A stretch of 64,000 nt of DNA from Desulfobulbaceae bacterium BRH_c16a (GCA_000961725.1 LADS01000002.1:124001-188000), one strand, 5' to 3'. Shown: positions 17,729-26,255, counted from the first letter of the stretch. Notes: generated from the letters alone by a model not told the origin. Translations and numbers: made by a program.

Positions 17729-17962
17729 TTAGTCCAGAAAAGAAAAATCTAGATCCTCATCCTCATCGTCATCGGCACCCTCGATTCCATATTCCACACG
17801 CGGTGGTCTCATCGCCTCCACGATCGTTGACGTCAGTTCCTTGAACTGGACATACGGCCAGCCTCGCAGGAAGCGGCAGCAATCATCGCTTGCAATATAA
17901 TCGACGCCATCAGCGCTCGTGAGCCAACCACGCCGGAGAGCCTCACAGGCGAGGGCCAGTGT
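17729..17962 (-). pseudogene. C-terminal fragment of an unrecognised gene with acidic tail
   Basis: The frame is open for 77 codons after a TAG at 17963-17965 but has no plausible start. It translates to a sequence with gene-like composition (LALACEALRRGWLTSADG, then CRFLRGWPYVQFKELTSTI) and ends with an acidic tail (GADDDEDEDLDFSFLD). Upstream of the TAG the sequence decays. I read it as the surviving C-terminus of a larger protein; the family is not recognised. Minus-strand neighbours are the M48 protease upstream and the NO reductase downstream, neither related. The gap 17963-18078 holds only decayed sequence. Confidence 0.45.
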
Positions 17963-18078
17963 CTACTGTAAAGACCTTTGGCTGTCATTTCCGTCATCCT
18001 CGGCCGGCTTTTCATGAATACCAGCGAGCCTACCGGCGCAAGCATACAGATGAGACTTCAAAAGGCCTTGCGAACAAA

Positions 18079-18930
18079 TTAGCGCGGCAACAGTGACATA
18101 ACCCAACTCAACAAATGACTAATCAGGGCAAAAAGGCCAATCACAATCTTTTGCGCATACTGTAACACCTTTTCAAGAATAGAATCTTGATCTTCACCTG
18201 CGCTATGTTCCCTCTGTAGAATTGTCTTCGCCCTTGCCTCGGGATCAGGATGACTCGAAAGGAATGTGTGCTGTCTGGCTAAAGCTGCGAGTTTGTTAAG
18301 TGCTGAAACAGCAGAACTTACGTGATACCCTTCTGCTTCAAGAAAATCAGCAGCATATCGATCTGCCTGTCTTTCTTCATGTTGCGAGAATTGAGCATGG
18401 GTGAGTTGTTCGGCAAAACTGCCAATAACGGAACTGGCAATTTGACCAATTTCATTCTCCTGAGATGCCAATCCTTTTCTTAACGCACTTGTGGAATAAG
18501 CCATCACCACCTTCTTTCTGGAATGATTTTTCACTACATGTCCCATCTCATGACCGATAACAAAAAGAAGCTCTTCATCGTTCATAAGATCCATCAACCC
18601 AGCAAATACTCTTATGGTCCCATCAGCCATGGCAAATGCATTGACATCCTTAGTGAGATATGCCTTGAAATTAAAGGAGTACCCATCTTTTTTGTAATGA
18701 TCTGCAACAAGCTTTCGCAGACGTGCATCATAGGGATTTCCAGTTGGAGCAACATGATGTTTACTATCCAAATCATAAGCAGCACTCTGTGCGAAATTTT
18801 TCACATCTTCGTCGGAGAGAGTCATGGCTGTAACAGCATCCGTTGCCGCATCTGTCATCACTGCAACATTTGTGTTTTCACATGAAACAAGAAACATCGA
18901 AAAGAGAGTGATGAGAAAATATCGGATCAT
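18079..18930 (-). CDS. M48-family zinc metalloprotease lipoprotein
   Basis: The 283-residue protein starts with a lipoprotein signal (YFLITLFSMFLVSC, lipidation at Cys17) and has the M48 zinc motif HEMGH at residues 127-131, with the third ligand glutamate in HEERQADRYAADF about 60 residues later. M48 lipoproteins of the BepA/LoiP type degrade misfolded outer-membrane proteins in the periplasm. A C-terminal hydrophobic stretch (IVIGLFALISHLLSWVMSLL) is unusual and could give a second membrane contact. The ATG at 18930 is preferred over the upstream TTG at 18951, because the signal peptide begins there. It is flanked on both sides by decayed sequence and is more AT-rich than its neighbours, hinting at transfer. 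Confidence 0.88.
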   Translation of the reverse strand: MIRYFLITLFSMFLVSCENTNVAVMTDAATDAVTAMTLSDEDVKNFAQSAAYDLDSKHHVAPTGNPYDARLRKLVADHYKKDGYSFNFKAYLTKDVNAFAMADGTIRVFAGLMDLMNDEELLFVIGHEMGHVVKNHSRKKVVMAYSTSALRKGLASQENEIGQIASSVIGSFAEQLTHAQFSQHEERQADRYAADFLEAEGYHVSSAVSALNKLAALARQHTFLSSHPDPEARAKTILQREHSAGEDQDSILEKVLQYAQKIVIGLFALISHLLSWVMSLLPR

Positions 18931-18951
18931 GGAATAGCCCTTTAATAGCAA

Positions 18952-19608
18952 AATTGAGTATATTTTTGAGTATATTCATCAGATGAGCAACAACCTAATA
19001 CAGCCAATTTATCTTGCAAGTTTTCATCGTTAACAGGCGCGACTGTTACTTTCGATCGGTTCGAATAAAATGGCACGCTAAGCCCTCGTTGCAGAGAACG
19101 AAATGGTCTGAACTTTCCCGAGTGCTTTGGGCACCTGAATTTGATGTTGATCTGGAATACAGCGACGGGTTCTGCTGATCTTAAGCACACGTATTCGATC
19201 CATTGCATTAACGCCACATCTGCGGTGCTGAAAGAACTGGCCCCAGAAAACTGAACAAGCCCTTAAGCTACCAATAATGCTTTTGTCGCCAAGACTTTCC
19301 GTAGGGCAAGTTCCGAAATGAGCGGACACTTTCTCGAAAAACAAGACAGAGGAACCGATAGGTAAATCCGCTTCACCCGCCTTGTGGGCTTTTCTGCGAG
19401 ATCTCTCTCCTCTATATCATCGAAGACACCCTGAACCTCCTTCCTTCCATCTGCTTTTCTCAGATCCAGCTGAAGATTTGCCGACAAACTGGAAAACATT
19501 TTGCAAAACACAAATCGTCAGCAAGCTTTCTGATGCTGAAACATTCTGTAGCGACATTGGTCAAATCAGCTACAAGAGACTAAGAAATGCACTGCAGAGA
19601 AATCTTGA
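18952..19608. other. Non-coding stretch with possible IS3-type remnant
   Basis: No credible gene lies in these 650 bp. At 19233-19257 the minus strand reads TGTTCAGTTTTCTGGGGCC followed by AGTTCT, which resembles the terminal repeats of several IS3-family elements, and fragmentary frames around it resemble nothing complete. I take it as debris of an insertion sequence, with low certainty. Confidence 0.3.
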
Positions 19609-19773
19609 AACGGACAAGGAGGAATACGATATGATTTAAGAAATCCACTTGACCATGAAGGCTATCAGCAGCTCGATATCGGAGACCGTGTCAGCGTCAG
19701 CGGCGAAATGGATTACGACTTCCTTGAAGGACGTGAAATTGTCGCTGATTCAATTGTGACTCTGCAGGAATGA
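19609..19773 (+). pseudogene. C-terminal fragment, OB-fold-like
   Basis: Following a stop at 19606-19608 an open frame of 54 codons lacks a start and ends with a coherent protein tail: LDHEGYQQLDIGDRVSVSGE, then MDYDFLEGREIVADSIVTLQE. The GDRVSVSGE strand pattern and the short alternating strands resemble the end of a small OB-fold domain. The upstream part is gone. Probably the remnant of a small exported or binding protein; no family can be assigned. Confidence 0.45.
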
Positions 19774-19981
19774 CACAGACTCCATCGTCGAGACAACACC
19801 ACAAACAGCCGGTGGGAAGGCGGCAGATTGCTTTTTTCCCTGCTGCTCATTTCGTACACGAAGGCGGAAGTGGCAATTGAAACCCTGATAATCTGGCGAC
19901 GGCGACAAGTCGTTACTGACGCATCAATAGTCATCAGCACAACCTACTAGAGGTTCATATGCCCCGCAGACGTTTCTAATT

Positions 19982-20230
19982 ATGCTTTTTCTAATGGCAT
20001 GGGTGTCCGCATCCTTCCTCATTATACCTGCGGCCGGGGCTGAAATTTTCGATAATGTCAAGGAAACTCGTCTGGACAACGGCCTGAATGTCATTCTCAT
20101 GGAAAATCATATCTCCCCCGTGGTGTCACTTCAGATCTGGTTCGTGTGGTGCAACATGCCACCCGCCAAAATCAAGTTTTTCAAGGCTCATGTCAACTTT
20201 GCAAATGCAGCCAACAATGAAACTTTATGA
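19982..20230 (+). pseudogene. M16 (pitrilysin-type) peptidase, N-terminal fragment
   Basis: The frame begins with a signal peptide (LFLMAWVSASFLIIPAAGA) and continues with FDNVKETRLDNGLNVILMEN, then HISPVVSLQIWF, the standard start of an exported M16 zinc peptidase, whose HxxEH motif should follow some 25 residues later. Instead the homology ends at about 20147 and an unrelated 28-residue tail (VWCNMPPAKIKFFKAHVNF onward) runs to a stop. The gene is therefore cut by a deletion or rearrangement, and no active site remains. No good ribosome site is visible. The fragment sits in the decayed zone with other gene ends. Confidence 0.7.
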
Positions 20231-20255
20231 TACTCTTCGACATTCAGGCATTACC

Positions 20256-20528
20256 ATGACACTCTTTCAAGAATATCAAAAAGCAGCCATTCTCGTAATG
20301 CGTATTTTCAGGCGGGACTTGCAGCTTCATTTTTTCTGGGGCTTTACCTTGACCCTGCTCGGTGTCTATTGGTTTCCGCTATATGGTGCAGGTATAACGA
20401 TCACTGTGATAAAAGAATTTTTGGACGTATGGAGTAAAGGCTCTTGGAGTTGGGGTGATTTTTGGTGGGGTGTCGTCGGCTCAGCGACAGCGCTACTGTT
20501 TTTATATACACGGGGTTGTATTGGGTGA
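20256..20528 (+). CDS. Small membrane protein, VanZ/DUF2279-like
   Basis: The 90-residue product has two or three hydrophobic helices (LHFFWGFTLTLLGVYWFPLY, AGITITVIKEFLDV, WGVVGSATALLFLYT). The pattern histidine-phenylalanine in the first helix, then a conserved KEFLD at the second, then a terminal helix, resembles the small VanZ-like/DUF2279 membrane proteins. No ribosome site is obvious at the ATG chosen; an earlier ATG at 20217 in the same frame is possible. It lies immediately after the M16 fragment, overlapping nothing. It may itself be a remnant. Function unknown. Confidence 0.45.
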   Translation: MTLFQEYQKAAILVMRIFRRDLQLHFFWGFTLTLLGVYWFPLYGAGITITVIKEFLDVWSKGSWSWGDFWWGVVGSATALLFLYTRGCIG

Positions 20529-20762
20529 TAGTCAAGAGAACAAAACTGGAAAAATATGGCGAATTATTCTTGTCTTGTCTAAACTGTAAAGCCCTCATGG
20601 CCCCCGCCGCCCCCATAGCCCCGGCGCCGTTCAGGGTGAGCAGTTGGTATCTTCGAGTCAATAGCGGTTTCGATAAAGGTTGAAACGGATCAGGAAAAGA
20701 GGCGGCAGGGAAATATCAGTACATCGTCAGTCGGTACTTTTTCTACGGCGAGGGCGAAAATA

Positions 20763-21224
20763 TCAGAAAATGCCAAAGTCAACTCCAGCAGCCAAAGTCT
20801 GTCCAAGCTCCTCCACGTAAGCCATGTCTTCTTTCGTGAGTGCGCCGACAACTCTTAGGTGTTCCAGCGCCTTTTTCCATTTGTAGCCTGCAGCAATTCG
20901 TTCAATTTGAGTAATAGCGCCCCTACCATCATTTCCAGCACACACGAAGACAACAAAGGGGAGGCCAATTGTTTTCTCCTGAGCAGCTTCAAAGGTTCGA
21001 TCAAAGAAATCTTTGATCATGCCTGCCATAGTGCCGAAATATTCAGGGGAGCCGATGGCGATTGCATTGCAGTTAAGCAGGTCAGCAATATTGGCATCGC
21101 CAGCCTTTTTTAGAACGACGTTGATCTCTTGCTCTTTTGCTGCTCCCAATGCAAATCGACTTGCCATAGTTTCCATGGTGCCGCCTTGGGAGTGATAGAT
21201 TACGAGAATGTTCTTTCGTTTCAA
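20763..21224 (-). CDS. Flavodoxin/NADPH-dependent FMN reductase-like protein
   Basis: The 153-residue protein has a flavodoxin fold: ILVIYHSQGGTMETMA is the FMN phosphate-binding loop (T/S-rich after the first strand), AIAIGSPEYFGTMAGMIKDFFDRTF is the second flavin loop and PFVVFVCAGNDGRGA the third. It would be a small FMN electron carrier or reductase in the cytoplasm. It is the last gene of the oxidoreductase operon; its ATG overlaps the stop of the preceding small gene by 4 bp. A flavodoxin could take electrons from the 2-oxoacid oxidoreductase in place of ferredoxin, which is an inference from linkage. Confidence 0.85.
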   Translation of the reverse strand: MKRKNILVIYHSQGGTMETMASRFALGAAKEQEINVVLKKAGDANIADLLNCNAIAIGSPEYFGTMAGMIKDFFDRTFEAAQEKTIGLPFVVFVCAGNDGRGAITQIERIAAGYKWKKALEHLRVVGALTKEDMAYVEELGQTLAAGVDFGIF

Positions 21225-21415
21225 GGCGCATCTCTCAGCTGGTCGAGAATGACAAGATATTGATCCACCTTTTCGATATCCATAGGTCTGTAAAACTCAA
21301 CGAGCGTTCTTATCACCTCCAGGCGGCTTGGCATATCGTAGACTTCAAAAATTGAGGTTTCTCCGAAAATCCTATGTGCCTGCTCCACAAGCATTTCTAT
21401 ATGATCGCCGGCCAT
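21221..21415 (-). CDS. Small acidic hypothetical protein in the oxidoreductase operon
   Basis: A 64-residue helical protein (MAGDHIEMLVEQAHRIFGET, then VYDMPSRLEVIRTLVEFYRPMD, then VDQYLVILDQL). The start is set at 21415 because AAAGGAG lies 5 bp upstream; the frame opens 18 bp earlier. Its stop overlaps the start of the flavodoxin-like gene (ATGA), and it begins 2 bp after the preceding small gene ends, so it is translationally linked. I do not recognise the family. The helical, acidic nature would fit a small partner or regulator of the flavodoxin or oxidoreductase. Confidence 0.6.
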   Translation of the reverse strand: MAGDHIEMLVEQAHRIFGETSIFEVYDMPSRLEVIRTLVEFYRPMDIEKVDQYLVILDQLRDAP

Positions 21416-21417
21416 CT

Positions 21418-21636
21418 CTACTCCTTTAGGCATTGCTCATGTTTGCGATAACCAGCTTGTACGGCTTCCGAAATTGAGAGCGGTCTCGGCATGGTGAAAC
21501 CAGCTGACAGGCATTCGGGCATTTTTATTTTTTTGAGAGTAAACCCGCAACATGAAACGATTGCGGGTTTACCATGCGCTACGAGATATTCGGCTTCAGG
21601 CAGAAAGCAGGAGGAAATCCGGCAGGCCTTACACAA
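21418..21636 (-). CDS. Small cysteine-rich hypothetical protein
   Basis: The 72-residue frame starts at a TTG (21636) that overlaps the end of the beta-subunit gene by 8 bp. It carries an N-terminal CKACRISSC, a CC pair in AIVSCCGF and two later cysteines (PEC, EQC), enough for a metal or iron-sulfur site. The rest is unremarkable. The non-ATG start and absence of a strong ribosome site make translation less certain, but coupling to the upstream gene could serve. It lies between the beta subunit and the next small gene with only 2 bp to spare. No family is recognised. Confidence 0.5.
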   Translation of the reverse strand: MCKACRISSCFLPEAEYLVAHGKPAIVSCCGFTLKKIKMPECLSAGFTMPRPLSISEAVQAGYRKHEQCLKE

Positions 21637-22528
21637 CTCCGGCTTGGTAAGTTGCCCATTTGGCGTCGACCTGCTGCTGAATTTTACTTATTGCTTCGGT
21701 GTCCAGAGATTTGAATCTGTTCTGGGTGGCGAAATATGCGGTGACTGGCTTGCGTTCTTTCTCAAGAATCCGCTGAGAGGGACCGGTGAGCCTGAAGGTG
21801 CCGTTTTCGATTTCATAGAGGTCAAAAAGACCCGTCTCGACAGCGAGCTTTCCTACCTTGATGGTGTACCTCGAGTCGAATCCCCAACCCGGAGGGCATG
21901 GGGTGTGGACATGGATATATTTGGGGCCTGAAATGGTGGTGGCCTTTTTCACTTTGTCGTAGAGATCGAGGGGGAAAGCGGCGGATGCCGTGGCGACATA
22001 GGGGATGCCGTGGGCAGCGATGATGGCCGGGACATCCTTTTTCACCTGGAGTTTCCCTTTGATCGGCGTGGTGGTGGTGAGAACTCCCTTGGGAGTGGTT
22101 CCGGAGCGTTGAACGCCGGTGTTCATGTAAGCTTCATTGTCGTAGCAGATATAGATGATTTCCTCGCCTCTTTCGCATGCTCCCGAAAGCGCCTGAATCC
22201 CTATATCGCCGGTCCCGCCGTCTCCGGCCCAGGCGACCACGTTGACATTATCTTTGCCCAGCGCTTTCATGGCGGCGCGCACCCCGGTGGCGGCGGCGCC
22301 GGTCGAGGCGAAGGTCACATTGACACAGGGGAGCTTGGTGGATGCCACCGGGTAGAGGCCCTGGAGAACGGTGAGACAGCTGGGGGGCACTACCAGGATG
22401 GTATTCTTGCCGAGGGCTTTCAAGCCCATGCGATAGACGATGGAGAGACCGCAACCTGAACAGGCACGGTTTCCGGGATGGACGAATTCTTCTTCTGTCA
22501 GATTGAGTGTGGTTGTTTTTTCTGCCAT
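21629..22528 (-). CDS. porB: 2-oxoacid:ferredoxin oxidoreductase, beta (TPP-binding) subunit
   Basis: The 299-residue subunit binds thiamine diphosphate: the motif GDGGTGDIGIQALSGACERG ... DNEAYMNTG is complete. Cysteines in GNRACSGCGLS near the N-terminus and in HTPCPPGWG bind the proximal [4Fe-4S] cluster. With the other three subunits it oxidatively decarboxylates a 2-oxo acid to acyl-CoA, CO2 and reduced ferredoxin. The start at 22528 has AGGAAT upstream; the frame is open further to 22582, overlapping the alpha gene, but nothing there is conserved. It starts 4 bp after the alpha gene stop. Pyruvate is the default substrate for this type; the aminotransferase next door leaves branched-chain oxo acids open. 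Confidence 0.9.
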   Translation of the reverse strand: MAEKTTTLNLTEEEFVHPGNRACSGCGLSIVYRMGLKALGKNTILVVPPSCLTVLQGLYPVASTKLPCVNVTFASTGAAATGVRAAMKALGKDNVNVVAWAGDGGTGDIGIQALSGACERGEEIIYICYDNEAYMNTGVQRSGTTPKGVLTTTTPIKGKLQVKKDVPAIIAAHGIPYVATASAAFPLDLYDKVKKATTISGPKYIHVHTPCPPGWGFDSRYTIKVGKLAVETGLFDLYEIENGTFRLTGPSQRILEKERKPVTAYFATQNRFKSLDTEAISKIQQQVDAKWATYQAGVV

Positions 22529-22532
22529 GATG

Positions 22533-23732
22533 TTATTCCTGTAATTTGAGACCGATCCAGCGCGGCGTATCTTCGATTGCATTGGGCTCTGTGCATGATT
22601 GCGTCAAGGCAGAGAGGAGCTGCTGTGTCTTGATCTCTCTGCCACCGAGACCGAGGATATAGTTATGGATCACAGGTCTCTCCTCCTGACGATACAGGGC
22701 CGATTTGATGTCGCTGTAGAGCGGACCCTGATTGCCGTAGCTGAGAGCTTTTTCCAGAACGATGACACACTCCTTGCCGAAGAGGGCATGAACGATCGCC
22801 TGATCCGGGAACGGGCGATACATCTGCACGCCGAGAACGCCTATGGCGATACCGTCTTCTCTCATCAGATCGATGACATCCCGCAGCTGATAGGAGAGCG
22901 AGCCTATGGCAACGGCGACAAAGCGGGCGTCATCGCATTTATACTCTTCGACAAAAGGTGTCCCGCCCCGGCCAAAGAGCTTCTCGAAGTCGCGGTCGAT
23001 TTCCTCATAGCTTTCAAGAGCTGCGCGCAGATCCTGATGCAGATTGTGTCGTATTTCGATATAACCGGGCTCCATGACTCCATCCACCCCCGGCCGTATA
23101 TCGGGGAGAGTCACAGTGTTGAAGTTGCCGGGATTTTCCGGATCGAGGAAATTCTTCGGCGTGAAGACCGGCAGAAATGAATCGACTTCGCTCTGCTTCG
23201 GCTGGTCGAAAGGCATGTAAGTGTGGGAAAGGAGATAGCCGTCATAGCATACCATGACCGGGATACTGACGGTCTCTGCGAGGCGAAAGGCCTTGATGAC
23301 GGAGTCGATGATCTGCTGGTGGTCGTTGGCGTAGAGCTGGATCCAGCCGACATCTCTCTGCGCCATGCTGTCCTGGTGGTCGTTCCAGACTGTCCATGGC
23401 GCACCGATGCCCCGATTGGCGATACACATGACGATGGGCAGCCGCGCGCCGACAGCCCAGTGCAGCTGTTCGTTCATATAGAGCAGACCATTGGCGCTGG
23501 TGGCGGTAAATGCCCTCGTCCCTGCGGTCGAGGCGGCGATACAGACGGCCATCGCACTGTGTTCGCTCTCAACGGGAATATACTGGGCATCGAGTTGTCC
23601 GGATTCGACGAATTCAGACAATTTCTCTGTCAGCGGTGTCTGCGGTGTGATCGGATAGGCGGCGATAACCTGGGCCCGTGAGAGTTTGACACCTGTCGCC
23701 GCGGCGACGTTTCCTGATTCAATAATATGCAT
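22533..23732 (-). CDS. porA: 2-oxoacid:ferredoxin oxidoreductase, alpha subunit
   Basis: The 399-residue protein starts MHIIESGNVAAATGVKLSR, the usual start of the alpha subunit, and has YPITPQTPLTEKL (the TPP pyrimidine-contacting region), PVESEHSAMAVCIAASTAG and SANGLLYMNE. The C-terminal half holds the transketolase-C-like domain (AIGVLGVQMYRPFPDQAI). Start 23732 is preceded by GGAGAAAT; the frame runs on to 23870 across the ferredoxin gene but is not conserved there. Gene order gamma-delta-alpha-beta is that of the four-subunit archaeal and bacterial PorGDAB/VorDAB enzymes. Confidence 0.9.
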   Translation of the reverse strand: MHIIESGNVAAATGVKLSRAQVIAAYPITPQTPLTEKLSEFVESGQLDAQYIPVESEHSAMAVCIAASTAGTRAFTATSANGLLYMNEQLHWAVGARLPIVMCIANRGIGAPWTVWNDHQDSMAQRDVGWIQLYANDHQQIIDSVIKAFRLAETVSIPVMVCYDGYLLSHTYMPFDQPKQSEVDSFLPVFTPKNFLDPENPGNFNTVTLPDIRPGVDGVMEPGYIEIRHNLHQDLRAALESYEEIDRDFEKLFGRGGTPFVEEYKCDDARFVAVAIGSLSYQLRDVIDLMREDGIAIGVLGVQMYRPFPDQAIVHALFGKECVIVLEKALSYGNQGPLYSDIKSALYRQEERPVIHNYILGLGGREIKTQQLLSALTQSCTEPNAIEDTPRWIGLKLQE

Positions 23733-23736
23733 GGTG

Positions 23737-24042
23737 CTATTTCTCCTTTGCAGTTTGGCTCGCTTCGTCCACCATCTCGATGGCATCGGCAGGGCACTCC
23801 TCAGCACAGATTCCGCAGCCCTTGCAAAATCCGAGGTCGATGGTGGGCGGAATGGTCTTGCTGACGACACAGTCAGGGCAAAAGAGCCAGCAGCTGAAAC
23901 ACGCCATTTTCCCCGTTTTTACCGGAATGCACTTTTCATGGTTTATGATGGGCCGCATGACTCGCCATGAGCCGGTATTGCCGCCGTCTCCCGGCCCCGG
24001 TTTGCTTCTCGATATCATCTCGCAGTAGTTTCTCTTTGCCAT
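23737..24042 (-). CDS. porD: 2-oxoacid:ferredoxin oxidoreductase, delta (ferredoxin-like) subunit
   Basis: This 101-residue polyferredoxin subunit carries a standard C-terminal cluster motif CKGCGICAEECP. The N-terminal motif is spread out: CIPVKTGKMACFSCWLFCPDC, with an insertion between the first cysteine and the CxxC group, compared with the usual CxxCxxC. Four cysteines remain, so two [4Fe-4S] clusters are likely. It hands electrons to external ferredoxin. The ATG follows the gamma gene stop directly (adjacent codons), and the alpha gene follows 4 bp later. Confidence 0.9.
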   Translation of the reverse strand: MAKRNYCEMISRSKPGPGDGGNTGSWRVMRPIINHEKCIPVKTGKMACFSCWLFCPDCVVSKTIPPTIDLGFCKGCGICAEECPADAIEMVDEASQTAKEK

Positions 24043-24606
24043 TTATTTATCTCCGACAGAGGTATTTTCATAAGCGATTTGTGCGGCCCTGGCGTTCAGT
24101 TCGGGTTTCTTGCCGGTAAATTCCTCGATAATCGCACGGGACAAGGTATCGATGTCGACAAGACCGCAAGCCTTTGCAAAGGCGCCGATTATTCCCGAAT
24201 TAACTATCCCGGGCGGAAGCCCTGCCTCGACACCGTGAGTCGTGACGTCGGAAACGGCCACACGGGCTCCTCCAAAGTTGTATTTGGAGGCAGGCGGAGG
24301 GGCGTTGAGGATGACAAGGCCGTTTTCCTTCAGGCCCGCCACCACATCGACCTCCTCGAGCAGGGTGTGATCCAGCACAACCACCATGTCTGGAGTAGTG
24401 ATGGGCGAGAGGTCATATATTTTCTCCCTGGAAATCTTCAAGGAGGTAAAGACCGGTGCGCCGCGTCTTTCGGTGCCGAAGGTAGGGGCCATGACAACGC
24501 CTTTATACCCTGAAGCAAATGCACCGTTTGCGACAATCTTGGCCGCGGTGATGGCACCCTGGCCACCGCGCCCGTGCCATCGAATTTCAATTATGTCATT
24601 TTTCAT
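24043..24606 (-). CDS. porG: 2-oxoacid:ferredoxin oxidoreductase, gamma subunit
   Basis: The 187-residue gamma subunit opens with IEIRWHGRGGQGAITAAKIVA, the family mark, followed by APTFGTERRGAPVFTSLKIS, where the CoA-contacting residues lie. It is the first gene of the minus-strand operon that also contains delta, alpha, beta, two small proteins and a flavodoxin-like protein (24606 down to 20763). Spacing is 0 to 4 bp throughout the first four genes, which shows a single transcription unit. Confidence 0.9.
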   Translation of the reverse strand: MKNDIIEIRWHGRGGQGAITAAKIVANGAFASGYKGVVMAPTFGTERRGAPVFTSLKISREKIYDLSPITTPDMVVVLDHTLLEEVDVVAGLKENGLVILNAPPPASKYNFGGARVAVSDVTTHGVEAGLPPGIVNSGIIGAFAKACGLVDIDTLSRAIIEEFTGKKPELNARAAQIAYENTSVGDK

Positions 24607-25129
24607 TTTCCACCGCTTATGAAAGTATTACCGAAGTCGCAAGAAAGTGCGCCATCGCGGGTCATGCTTTGCAGCTCTCTCTTCTGTTTTTGTGCGAGCA
24701 AACTTAATTTTGTCGCGACGAACTATCGTGTTGATTTTTCAGTTATATATTGTTGATTTTTTAACGGCAACGTGGCTTAATGTCAACAACTGAGCGCTCG
24801 ATCAATTATTGGATCGGCATTTTTATGCTAATCACCGGTGCCTTTCGGGGTCGGCTGCTGCCTGAAAGGTGGGGTACTTCATTGAGGGCAGTGGCGGAAG
24901 ACCGGCTGACACAGCAATACAAAAGCACTACTCACACTACTGTGTTTGGCTGATAAGACATAATGATTTCTTGCAAAAAAATGCTGATGGCCATTCGCCG
25001 GAGGCCCTTTGGCAAAAAACTGTTCCGCATTGTTGTGCACTCGAGGTGTCATCCATGGATACATTCTCTTCAGCCTGCCCGGGAATCCAGTCAGTGCTCA
25101 TTGACAAACAAGCCAACACTTAAAGGATC
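24607..25129. promoter_or_regulatory. Divergent control region with three GTTGA half-sites
   Basis: This 523-bp region separates two divergent operons. GTTGATTTTT occurs twice in direct orientation (24730-24739 and 24752-24761, 22 bp apart, two helical turns) and TCAAC occurs inverted at 24783-24787. TATATATTG between the copies is AT-rich enough for a promoter. Further on, CACCGGTG (24833-24840) and a hairpin with arms CCTTTC (24841-24846) and GAAAGG (24864-24869) lie before ilvE. The XRE-cupin regulators nearby are the natural candidates to bind the half-sites; this is inference. No coding frame in the region is convincing. Confidence 0.4.
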
Positions 25130-26197
25130 ATGATGGAAATTACATTTAGAAAAGCGGACCGACTCAAGGATCACCCTGACGAATCATCGCTGAGCTTCGG
25201 CACCAGGTTCACTGATTACATGTTTATTATGGACTATGAGAGCGAGAAGGGCTGGCACTCTCCGCGCATTGAACCGTATGGTCCGATGCTGATGGAGCCG
25301 TCAACCATGGTGCTGCATTACGGGCAGGCTATTTTCGAGGGTTTGAAGGCGTACAGGTCAGCAAGCGGCGCTATTCAGCTTTTCCGGCCAAAAGAAAACC
25401 TCAAGCGCCTCAACCGCTCGGCCGAAAGACTCTGCATGCCTGCTCTCGATGAGGATTTTGTCCTCAAGGCCATGGTCGAACTGCTCAAGATTGAAAAGGG
25501 CTGGGTCCCAGAGGCACCCGGGACATCGCTCTATATCCGCCCCGCCATTATAGCGACGGACCCCTATATAGGTCTTCGGGCATCGCACACCTACAGATTC
25601 TTTATCATCCTTTCACCGGTGGGAGCATATTATCCGGAGGGATTCAATCCGGTCAAAATATGGGTCACATCCCACTATGTCCGGGCAGTCAGAGGTGGGG
25701 TGGGCGAAGCGAAAACAGCCGGCAATTACGCTGCCAGTCTTTACGCCACGGAACTTGCCCACAAGGAAGGGTATACCCAGGTGATGTGGCTCGATGGCGT
25801 CGAGCTGAAATATGTCGAGGAAGTGGGCGCGATGAATATCTTCTTCATGATCGGCAATGAACTCGTCACCCCCATGTTGAACGGCAGCATTCTCTCCGGC
25901 GTTACCAGAGATTCTGTCATCAGGCTTGCCGAATCGTGGGGCACGAAAGTGACGCAGCGAAGGATCAGCATCGATGAAATTTATGCTGCTCATGACCAGG
26001 GAGAACTGAAGGAAGTTTTCGGTTCGGGAACGGCCGCCGCCATTTCACCTGTCGGCCATATCAAATATGACGGCAGGGAGATTATCATAGGCAATGGTGG
26101 GGTCGGCCCTTTTGCCGCACGGTTTTTCAAGGAACTGATGGATATCCAGTACGGCAGGACAGCTGATCCTTTCGGATGGGTTATGCCCCTTGAATAA
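25130..26197 (+). CDS. ilvE: Branched-chain amino acid aminotransferase
   Basis: A 355-residue class IV PLP enzyme that interconverts leucine, isoleucine and valine with their 2-oxo acids. It is of the longer BCAT type: MLMEPSTMVLHYGQAIFEGLKA near the N-terminus, catalytic Lys195 in GEAKTAGNYAASLYA, EVGAMNIFF and GSILSGVTRDSVI near the PLP phosphate, and FGSGTAAAISPVG. AAAGGATC precedes a double ATG; the second (25133) is an alternative. The divergent 2-oxoacid oxidoreductase and the downstream acyl-CoA ligase suggest catabolic use: amino acid to oxo acid to acyl-CoA. Confidence 0.93.
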   Translation: MMEITFRKADRLKDHPDESSLSFGTRFTDYMFIMDYESEKGWHSPRIEPYGPMLMEPSTMVLHYGQAIFEGLKAYRSASGAIQLFRPKENLKRLNRSAERLCMPALDEDFVLKAMVELLKIEKGWVPEAPGTSLYIRPAIIATDPYIGLRASHTYRFFIILSPVGAYYPEGFNPVKIWVTSHYVRAVRGGVGEAKTAGNYAASLYATELAHKEGYTQVMWLDGVELKYVEEVGAMNIFFMIGNELVTPMLNGSILSGVTRDSVIRLAESWGTKVTQRRISIDEIYAAHDQGELKEVFGSGTAAAISPVGHIKYDGREIIIGNGGVGPFAARFFKELMDIQYGRTADPFGWVMPLE

Positions 26198-26255
26198 CAA
26201 TGGAAATGGCATCTGGTTGAATTTTTCGGTGTTAACAACAGACTTGGGAGAAGGA

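Noticed and set aside
24869..25123. An 84-codon plus-strand frame in the ilvE leader
   Set aside because: No ribosome site, unusual composition, and it covers hairpins and half-sites likely to be regulatory.
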